DNA from: an uncultured Bryobacteraceae bacterium | Lineage (GTDB): Bacteria > Acidobacteriota > Terriglobia > Bryobacterales > Bryobacteraceae | Assembly (NCBI GenBank): GCA_938003835.1 | Contig: CALKXJ010000005.1 | Span: 62,001-126,000 of the forward strand | Direction of reading: 5' to 3' | Length of the DNA stretch: 64,000 nucleotides | Part shown: positions 45,105 through 51,987 of the stretch, in pieces | Layout of the letters: each line of letters starts with the position of its first letter | Numbering within the stretch: the first letter of the stretch is position 1 | The notes under the pieces: generated by a model | Seen by the model: the letters and a program-made list of their open reading frames with translations, nothing else | What the model was told of the DNA's origin: nothing | Database searches by the model: none | Program-made: the position numbers and the translations under genes

Positions 45105-47865
45105 GGTACTCTCCGATGGCCTCGCGCACCTTCTCGCGCAGGAGGAACCGGTCCTCGATCCGGCCGGCTTCGAGCGGGCGGCGCACGATCACCATGGTCA
45201 CCTTGCGCGCCCGCGCCCGGTCCGAAGCGTGCCAGTGAAGCGCGCGCTCGCGCACCGCCGTCGGATAGATCTTCGCGGAATGGTCTGCGGCTGCCTGGAA
45301 GGCGTCGATCCGGTAGCGGCAGCGGGCGACCGGCGCTCCGACGGGGCTGTCGGGGAAGACCACGACCAGACAGTTGTCGGCGAGCGCCCGGGCGATCCGT
45401 TCGCGCAGCGCCCCGGCAGCCGGCGTCAGGCAGTTCTCGCGAAAGCCCAGCACCAGGGGTTCGAGCAGCCAGGCGTGCGCCCGATCCAGCCCATTGAGCG
45501 CCGCCCGCTCGGCAAAGCGGACCCGTTCTGGGAACCCGGCAGCCACCACCAGCGGATCGTGCACCCCGGAGCGGTTCGCCACCAGCACCGCGCACGGGGC
45601 GCCGTCCAGATGTTCGAGTCCGCGCAAGCGCCAGCGCTGCGCGTGAAGCCGGAGAATCCAGCGCGCGGCCCGGCGTATCGCCCGCGGATTTGCCGTCAAA
45701 CGCGCCCAGGCTCCCCCCGTAACAGCCACCACAGCGGAGATCCACCGGGTGAGCCGCATGCCGACCGCCACCCGGCTGCGCCGCAAGCCGAGGGCGACCA
45801 GCGGGCCGAAGTTTTCCCAGCGCAGGCGCACCAGTTGCAGCCACGGCGGCCTGCCCCGCGCGCGCAACCGGCCCCGCTCGTAGAGCGCGCGCAGATCGTT
45901 GCGCCGGATCTTGCCGTTCGAGGTCCGGGGCAACACATCCGGCTCGACAAGAAAGACCTCGTCCGGCGGCATGCCGAGCAGATAATCCACTTCGCGGACG
46001 ATCTCCGCTTCCAGCCGGCGGAACTCTTCCTGGGTGGTGGCGCGCGTCTCGGCGGCCACCACCAGGCGCTCGGCGCCGGTGAGCGGATCGGCGGCGCTGA
46101 AGGCCACCGCCGCACCCGGCTCGATACCGGGCATGCTGCCGATGGTCGCCTCGACATCGAGCGGGCTCATGCTGCGGCCCGCCTTGACGATCGGATCGCG
46201 GATGCGGCCGGTGAAGTAGAACTCGCCGCCGGCGATGTAACCGAAATCGCCCGTTTCGACCCAGCCGTCGGCCCTTACCGCCGCAGCCGTGGCCTCAGGG
46301 TTGCGGTAGTAACCCTGCATGGTCGTCCGGCCGCGGAACAGCAACCGCCCGACGACGCGCTCCGGGCAGTCCCGGTCGTTCTCGTCCACCACGCGGATCT
46401 GCTGCCCCTGGATCGGCCTGCCGCAGGAATAAAAGCACAGGGCGGCAGGATCGCCAGGCCGGGCGCGCTCGGCCAGCCCGTGCTTTTCGAACGGCTCGCG
46501 CCGGATCCAGTCGCGGACCGGCAGGCGTTCGATGGGAGGCATGGTGAGAGCCACGGTGGATTCCGCCAGCCCGTAGCAGGGCAGCAGGGCCTCGGCGCGG
46601 AAGCCGAACGGCCGGAAACGTTCGGCGAACCGCTCCATGGTGAGCGCCAGCACGGGCTCGCCGGCATTCACCGCCACGCGCCACGAACTCAGGTCGATTC
46701 CCTCGAGCTGGTAGGCCGGAATCCGCCGCGTGCAGAGGTCGTAGGCGAAGTTCGGCGCCGCCGAGAGCGTCCCGCGCGACTCATGGACGGCCCACAGCCA
46801 GCGCTCGGGCTGCTTGAGGAAATCCAGCGGCGAAATCACCGTGATCGGGATGGCGTAGTAGAGGCTCAGCAGCCAGCAACCGATCAGGCCCAGGTCGGAA
46901 TAGAGCGGCAGCCAGGTGACGACGGCGTCGCCCGGGCGGACCTCGACGGCGGCGCCGATGCCGCGCAGGTTCTCCAGAACGTTTTCGTGGCTGAGCACCA
47001 CGCCCTTCGGAACGCCGGTGCTGCCCGAGGTGTACTGAAGCAGGGCGGTGGTTGCGGGCTTCACCGAGCCGGCGCCCAGACGCACGCGCGAGCCGCGCAA
47101 TTCCGCCACGGTGGTGACCTCGATCAGGCTCGGCACGCTCACGCGCAGGAGTTCGTTGACGGCGCGGATGCGCTCGAAGCTGATCAGGAAGCGCACGGCG
47201 GCGCTGCGCAGAACCAAGATCTGCCGGCGAACGTAGTCTTCGATGCGCTCCAGGCGGGTGGGCGGGTAGGCGGGCACCGGGATGCCGCCGGCGAGCAGGA
47301 CGCCGAAGAAGGCAAAGAAGAACTCCGCCGAGCTCGGCAGCATGATCGCCACCGTCTCGTTGCGCCGCAAACCGAGGTCGGCCAGCCCGCCGGCGATCGC
47401 CGAGGCCTCCTCGTACAGCCGACCGTAGGTGATGCCCTCGCCGGAGTCCTCGCTGAGCAGGTGGATCTGGAGGCGGCCCGGGTCGGCCTCGGCATGCTGC
47501 ACCAGCACGTCGATGAGGGTACGGGCCGCCACGGGTTCCGGCAGGGCATCCTCCCGCGGCGGCGTGATCCGGTAGAGTTTGCGGGGCTTGAGCTCGGCCT
47601 CTTCGAGGATGGCGTTGACCCAGGCGGCGGGAGTGTCAGCGAGCTCGTCCGGCAGGCGAACTTCGAGACGCTCCTCGATGCGCGCCATCAGCTCGACAAA
47701 GTCCAGGCTGCCGATGCCCAACTCCTCGAAGGTGGAGTCCGGCCGCACCGCCTCGGCCAGCCGCGCCTGGCCGCGCCGGCGCAGCAGCTCCCGCACCACC
47801 TCGAGAACCTGGTTTTCGATCTCGGCGCGCTCGAGCGGCGCCAGCGTGGCAGCCATGCCCGTCAT
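45097..47865 (-). CDS. Acyl carrier protein / fatty acyl-AMP ligase / PlsC-like acyltransferase fusion
   Basis: 922 residues with three domains. An ACP domain (about 14-90) with the phosphopantetheine serine at Ser53 (GIGSLDF); a fatty acyl-AMP ligase (about 115-665) with YTSGSTGVPKG at 278-288, TGD at 538-540 and the catalytic Lys652 in TSNGKIRR; then a PlsC/LPLAT-like domain (about 735-905). In the last domain motif I reads ANRSGVHD, so the catalytic His of the usual N-H-x4-D is Arg765, and motif III reads FPDSPVG in place of FPEGTRS. The domain set fits loading of a fatty acid on an ACP in cis. It overlaps the reductase stop by four bases (ATGA at 47862-47865). Confidence 0.9.
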   Translation of the reverse strand: MTGMAATLAPLERAEIENQVLEVVRELLRRRGQARLAEAVRPDSTFEELGIGSLDFVELMARIEERLEVRLPDELADTPAAWVNAILEEAELKPRKLYRITPPREDALPEPVAARTLIDVLVQHAEADPGRLQIHLLSEDSGEGITYGRLYEEASAIAGGLADLGLRRNETVAIMLPSSAEFFFAFFGVLLAGGIPVPAYPPTRLERIEDYVRRQILVLRSAAVRFLISFERIRAVNELLRVSVPSLIEVTTVAELRGSRVRLGAGSVKPATTALLQYTSGSTGVPKGVVLSHENVLENLRGIGAAVEVRPGDAVVTWLPLYSDLGLIGCWLLSLYYAIPITVISPLDFLKQPERWLWAVHESRGTLSAAPNFAYDLCTRRIPAYQLEGIDLSSWRVAVNAGEPVLALTMERFAERFRPFGFRAEALLPCYGLAESTVALTMPPIERLPVRDWIRREPFEKHGLAERARPGDPAALCFYSCGRPIQGQQIRVVDENDRDCPERVVGRLLFRGRTTMQGYYRNPEATAAAVRADGWVETGDFGYIAGGEFYFTGRIRDPIVKAGRSMSPLDVEATIGSMPGIEPGAAVAFSAADPLTGAERLVVAAETRATTQEEFRRLEAEIVREVDYLLGMPPDEVFLVEPDVLPRTSNGKIRRNDLRALYERGRLRARGRPPWLQLVRLRWENFGPLVALGLRRSRVAVGMRLTRWISAVVAVTGGAWARLTANPRAIRRAARWILRLHAQRWRLRGLEHLDGAPCAVLVANRSGVHDPLVVAAGFPERVRFAERAALNGLDRAHAWLLEPLVLGFRENCLTPAAGALRERIARALADNCLVVVFPDSPVGAPVARCRYRIDAFQAAADHSAKIYPTAVRERALHWHASDRARARKVTMVIVRRPLEAGRIEDRFLLREKVREAIGEYHA

Positions 47866-49391
47866 TTCCTCCCGGGCTCGTTCTGCACCCAGCGCCGCAC
47901 GCCCTCGACCTCGTTATGAATCCAGTAACGGCGCCAGTCGATCTTCTCCGGATTCCAGGGCAGCAGGCGGCGATCCTCCTCGCCCAGCATGGCCCAGGCG
48001 GTGCGGATGTTTTCCGCCTCGAAGATGAAGCGGTTGTCGTACATGAACGGCCGGTAAAGCTCGAGCGCCTGGTCGCGAATCATGATACGCAGCCCGGCCG
48101 AACGCAGCCTCGCCGAGAGGTTCCGGAGCGCCTGCTCGCCCGGCAGGCCGGCCGCCTGTAGCTTCTTCCGCAGGCCGTTGACGAGCGACTGGAGCCGGTT
48201 CAGCACCTGCTGCTGCCGGCGTCCCCGCGCGCTGGCCTGCTCGGGAGAAAGCACGCGGACGCCGGCGGGCAACCACCGCCACGGCCGGAACCGGGCGCCG
48301 TTCACCGCCGCCTGCCGCCGGTACTCGCGGTGAAGCATGCGCACCAGCGGCCCGAAGTAGATGGGGTTGACGTCCGCCGTGCTCAGATGGTAGACGCGCT
48401 CGGCCCGGCCGTTTAAAAGCAGGGCCGCCACGATGAGAATCCCCGAGGCCACCAGATCCACCGGGATCACTTCCATCGGTGCATCCTCGCGAATCGACCA
48501 GTGCCGCAAGCCCGCCACCGCCATCATCACCAGGGGCGCGGCCGTGCGGCCGCCCTCGACCCATCCCGGGAAAGGGAACTCGAGGGCCGCTTCGACGATG
48601 GCCGGCCGCACGATGGCCCACTCGACGTCGTCGGCCCCGGCGATGATCTGTTCACCGAGGCTTTTCGTGTAAGTGTAGGTGTTGGTCCACCCCCACTGAG
48701 CCGCGCGCTGTGCGCCCAGGTCGCTCAACCGCTGCGCCAGCTCGCGCGGCCGGCGGGCGGAGCCATTGACGCCCGCGGCGGCGTAGGCCTCGCGGATGCG
48801 CTCGCGCATGTAACGGATCTCGCGATCGTGGCGGAAGCCGAGGTCGTTCGGTCCCTTGCGCCGCGGATAGAAACCCAAGATCGGCTCGGATTCCTCGACG
48901 AGCCCGTCGGCCTCGCCGCACACAAAGCAGGTGGAGACATGCAGGAGTTTGGCACCCAGTGCCCGCGCCAGATCGAGCACGTGCTCGACTCCGTCCACGT
49001 TGGACTGGAAGGATTCATCCACCGGCGGGTAGAAGTCCACCAGGCCGGCGCAGTGGATGATGAGATCCACCTGACCCGCGAGAGCCGGCAAGGTTTCCTC
49101 GTCGAGGCCGCAGCCGGGCTGGCCGACGTCGCCCGCCAGAACGCGCACGCGCCCGATCGCCTGCCGCGCCGCCTTGTCATCCAGGATGGCTTGAATCGGG
49201 GGAGAAGCGAGAACCTCTTTTTCGAAGCGCTCTTCCGGACTCAACCGGCGCTTGGGCCGCAACAAGACATACAACTGCCCGAAATCCGGAAATCGCCCCG
49301 CCAGGAGCGCGAGGATGACCTTGCCGAGAAATCCGTTGGCGCCGGTAAGCAGGATCCCGTGCCGGCGAAAACTCTCCCGGGCACTCAGCAA
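47862..49391 (-). CDS. Fatty acyl reductase (FAR/NAD_binding_4 type)
   Basis: 509 residues. NAD(P)-binding loop TGANGFLG at 16-23; the YxxxK pair in TYTYTKSLGEQI; and a C-terminal FAR_C-like part with FIFEAENIRTAW and KIDWRRYWIHNEVEGVRRW. Reduces acyl thioesters to aldehydes or alcohols. TTG 49391 is taken as start because a very good AAGGAGAG site (complement of 49400-49407) lies eight bases upstream; the ATG at 49499 would need 36 poorly composed residues and would begin upstream of the promoter. First gene of the seven-gene operon. Confidence 0.88.
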   Translation of the reverse strand: MLSARESFRRHGILLTGANGFLGKVILALLAGRFPDFGQLYVLLRPKRRLSPEERFEKEVLASPPIQAILDDKAARQAIGRVRVLAGDVGQPGCGLDEETLPALAGQVDLIIHCAGLVDFYPPVDESFQSNVDGVEHVLDLARALGAKLLHVSTCFVCGEADGLVEESEPILGFYPRRKGPNDLGFRHDREIRYMRERIREAYAAAGVNGSARRPRELAQRLSDLGAQRAAQWGWTNTYTYTKSLGEQIIAGADDVEWAIVRPAIVEAALEFPFPGWVEGGRTAAPLVMMAVAGLRHWSIREDAPMEVIPVDLVASGILIVAALLLNGRAERVYHLSTADVNPIYFGPLVRMLHREYRRQAAVNGARFRPWRWLPAGVRVLSPEQASARGRRQQQVLNRLQSLVNGLRKKLQAAGLPGEQALRNLSARLRSAGLRIMIRDQALELYRPFMYDNRFIFEAENIRTAWAMLGEEDRRLLPWNPEKIDWRRYWIHNEVEGVRRWVQNEPGRK

Positions 49392-49399
49392 CGATGCAT

Positions 49400-49407
49400 C
49401 TCTCCTT
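49400..49407 (-). promoter_or_regulatory. Ribosome binding site deciding the FAR start
   Basis: AAGGAGAG on the minus strand, eight bases before TTG 49391. It is the best ribosome binding site near any in-frame start of this gene and supports TTG against the more distal ATG at 49499. An ATG in between (49398-49396) is out of frame. Confidence 0.6.
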
Positions 49408-49455
49408 CCGACCGTGCGCCCGTAATTAACTGAATTGAAAGGGACGCGATTAAAC

Positions 49456-49484
49456 AGACTAGCAACCGGTGGAGGGGATTTCAA
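49456..49484 (-). promoter_or_regulatory. Sigma70-like promoter of the lipid operon
   Basis: Minus-strand TTGAAA (49484-49479) and TAGTCT (49461-49456) are separated by 17 bases. Transcription would begin near 49449, about 58 bases before the TTG start of the FAR gene. The surrounding 49430-49515 is the only AT-richer stretch in this area. A TTGAAA also occurs on the plus strand at 49435-49440, facing the nuclease operon, but without a good -10 partner. Confidence 0.45.
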
Positions 49485-49516
49485 CCTCCAAGGCGCCATT
49501 TGATAACTTGTTGACT

Positions 49517-50170
49517 GTGCAAAAGCAAGCCCCGGGATTCACCGAGGACGATCTGGCGCGCGTCACGGAGTGGCTCGGGCGTCCCGGACGGAAAAGCCGC
49601 CAGCGGATCGCACGCGAGTTTGGCTGGTCGGAGAAGGAGGTGCTTGCGGCCCTGCGCGAACTGGCGCGGCGGCGGCTGATCGAGCTTTTGACAGAAAAGC
49701 CGCTGGCCAACGAGGAGCTCATCCGCCAGACGGCAAGCGTCTTCCGGCGTTGCTACGGCCAGGACCTGGTCAAGCGGCTCATCGCCTCGCTGGTGCGGGA
49801 AGGCGTTCTCGCCCGGCTTCCGGCCAAGCGCCTGCTCTACCGGCCGGATGCGCCCCAACCGCTGCTAGAGGCGCTGGGGCTGAAGCTCGAGGTGAAGCCG
49901 CCGACCGCGGCGCCAGAGGATCTGGCGGAACGCATCCTGGCCAAGATCGCTGAACTCGAAGAGGCGCCTTACGTGCCCGTGATCGTCGACAAGCTGCGGC
50001 CTGCTTTCCCTGGTCGGAGCAAAGAAGAATTCGACCGCGCGGTCGTTGCCCTGGCCGACCTCGGGCGCGTGTATCTCGTCCCCAATCGGGTTTTCACTGA
50101 CGAGGAACGGGAGATGCTGATCCATGACGGAGAAGGCAATTACTACGGGAGCGTCGGGCTCCGGCGCTAG
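49517..50170 (+). CDS. Winged-helix protein of the FtsK/nuclease operon
   Basis: 217 residues, no recognised family name. The N-terminal part (TRxEW-like helix, then KSRQRIAREFGWSEKEVLAALRELARRRLI) is a winged-helix DNA-binding pattern, and the C-terminal part (ERILAKIAELEEAPYVPVIVDKLRPAFPGRSKEEFDRAVVALADLGRVYL) looks like a second one, in which RSKEEFDRAVVALADLG is the recognition/wing region. It may load or regulate the two downstream proteins. The start is uncertain: GTG 49517 is used; TTG 49508, TTG 49511 and GTG 49469 are in frame and none has a ribosome binding site. The end overlaps the ATPase gene by 47 bases. Confidence 0.7.
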   Translation: MQKQAPGFTEDDLARVTEWLGRPGRKSRQRIAREFGWSEKEVLAALRELARRRLIELLTEKPLANEELIRQTASVFRRCYGQDLVKRLIASLVREGVLARLPAKRLLYRPDAPQPLLEALGLKLEVKPPTAAPEDLAERILAKIAELEEAPYVPVIVDKLRPAFPGRSKEEFDRAVVALADLGRVYLVPNRVFTDEEREMLIHDGEGNYYGSVGLRR

Positions 50171-51983
50171 GGGGTGCCTCGCCGGCGTAAGCAACCCGTT
50201 CGCGCGGGGCGTCGTGCGCTCTGCCTGGGAAGCCGATGTCGTCGATGTCGAATCGATCCACGGGGAGGCTTTCGCCGCGTTGCTCGATCTCATCGAGGAA
50301 CGCCGCCAGGGCGTACACGGTCGCTCGATCCTGCTGCACGGCTTTGCCGGCAGCGGCAAGACTCATCTGCTGCGGCGCTTGCGCCTCTATCTGGAATCGC
50401 GTCCGGACCCCTTCATTCCTTTTATCTGGGTGTGGATGCAAACCGCGCCCGGCATGAAGTGGCGCCACCTCAGGCGCGAGGTGGTCGACAACCTCGTCCG
50501 TCAGCGGGTCAATGGTGAGAGTCAATTGGAGAAACTTCTTCGATCCGCGGCCGGCGAGTTCGAGCATCGGCTCGAACGGATCGCGGATCGGAACCTCCAG
50601 GTGGTCCTGGAACACCTGGCGCGAGGGCGTTTCCTGCGGGACGCGAGGGCATGGCTGCTGGGTGCCCCTCTGCCCGACACGGTCGCCGAGCGCTTGGGAA
50701 TCGGCCAGGCAGACGTCGACGACGCTGCCGCCGAGGACGCAGCCCGGCGCATCCTCGAGGAACTGGCGAGCTTCATCCGGCCCACGCCATTCGTACTCTG
50801 TCTCGACCAGCTCGAACAGCTCCAGACCTTTCCAGGTGACCAGGTCGGACTGTTTGCCTTTGGAGAGCTGCTGGCCGCTCTGGACCGTATCGAGAACGCC
50901 ATCGTGATCGGCTGCGTGCAGACGGAGTTGGCGAGGGAGCTCGACCGCGTATTGATGCAGTACGTTCGCGACCGCTACCGCCCGCTGGGGCTCCCGGAGC
51001 TCCGGGCGGATGAGGTTCGGTTGCTCGTAAGAGCCCGCCTTGCGACCGAGCCGCGCATCGCTGCGTGCCGCCCGGCCGGCGCCTCCGAGTTCTGGCCCAT
51101 AGATCTCGAAAAGCTGCGAGCCGCCGCACCGGAGCCGCTCCTGCTGACGCCCCGCTCAGTCCTGTACGCCTGCGCGAAGCAGTTCGAAGAAGCCCGAGGC
51201 GGATCGCTGCCGGAGGTTCCCCTCGATGAGTTCCTCCGCGCGGAGTACGAGGCGCGGCTCGGGGAGGCGCGGGAAAAGTTGTCACCGGACAGCTCCACCA
51301 TGATCCTGAGCGACGGCCTGCCGCGCCTGCTCCACCTGGGCGGCTGCGAAATCCGGCGCGAGGGACTGCCGCGGTGGCTCGATCACGAACTCCGCCCTGG
51401 GCATGGCGGCAGCATCGGCGTCGCGCTCGCGCACGAGACGGCGCAGGCGCTCTGGCGAAAGCTTGCACGGATGCACGACGAGTGGCGGCCCGAGGAGCGC
51501 TCCCTGGTCATTCTCATCGACGCCCTCCATCCCCTGAGCCCGCATGCGCGGCGCACGCGGGAACTCCTCGAGAAGCTCGAGCAACGCGGCGCGCGCCGGC
51601 TCACGCCGTCACGAGAGGCCCTGGCCGCGCTCGACGCCCTGCGCCGCCTGCTCGGCGATGTCGAAAGCGGCGACCTGACGCACCAGGGGAAAACGCCCGA
51701 GCTTGCCGCCGTCGAAGACTGGGTCCGGCGCAACGTTCCGCCGGCCCTTGGGGAGTTGCTGGACGGCTTCGCCCGAGCGGAGCCCGCCTCACGGCTGGCC
51801 TCTGCGCTCGCCGACCTTCTGGCGGAGAAGAAGGTGCTGCGCGCGGCCGAGGCCGCCGCCGCGCTGCGGGCCAACCCAGAGGAGGTGGAGCGCTGTGCGC
51901 GTGAAAATCGTCATCACTTTGGCCTCCTTATGGGCACTGAGCCGGTGGTTTTCGAAAAGACCCCGGCCGGCGCGGAAGCCTGA
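50124..51983 (+). CDS. Large P-loop ATPase of the FtsK/nuclease operon
   Basis: 619 residues. An N-terminal NPFARGVV segment leads into an AAA/STAND-like ATPase: Walker A GFAGSGKT at 73-80 and a Walker B strand FVLCLDQLEQL with Asp228. The LDQLEQ form with the following Leu/Phe-rich helix is typical of ATPases that act as regulatory or loader proteins. The C-terminal half (about 350-619) is helical and has no motif I recognise; it may be the partner-binding part. It starts 47 bases inside the winged-helix gene. The last residues are four bases from the start of the FtsK-like gene. It recalls the BREX-associated ATPases in layout, but I cannot assign it. Confidence 0.75.
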   Translation: MTEKAITTGASGSGARGCLAGVSNPFARGVVRSAWEADVVDVESIHGEAFAALLDLIEERRQGVHGRSILLHGFAGSGKTHLLRRLRLYLESRPDPFIPFIWVWMQTAPGMKWRHLRREVVDNLVRQRVNGESQLEKLLRSAAGEFEHRLERIADRNLQVVLEHLARGRFLRDARAWLLGAPLPDTVAERLGIGQADVDDAAAEDAARRILEELASFIRPTPFVLCLDQLEQLQTFPGDQVGLFAFGELLAALDRIENAIVIGCVQTELARELDRVLMQYVRDRYRPLGLPELRADEVRLLVRARLATEPRIAACRPAGASEFWPIDLEKLRAAAPEPLLLTPRSVLYACAKQFEEARGGSLPEVPLDEFLRAEYEARLGEAREKLSPDSSTMILSDGLPRLLHLGGCEIRREGLPRWLDHELRPGHGGSIGVALAHETAQALWRKLARMHDEWRPEERSLVILIDALHPLSPHARRTRELLEKLEQRGARRLTPSREALAALDALRRLLGDVESGDLTHQGKTPELAAVEDWVRRNVPPALGELLDGFARAEPASRLASALADLLAEKKVLRAAEAAAALRANPEEVERCARENRHHFGLLMGTEPVVFEKTPAGAEA

Positions 51984-51987
51984 ATGG

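Noticed and set aside
44887-47919. Very long open frame (about 1010 codons) on the plus strand opposite the ligase fusion gene
   Set aside because: Composition is Arg/His/Gln/Gly-rich without domains; the minus-strand gene has clear catalytic motifs. It is a GC-rich antisense shadow.
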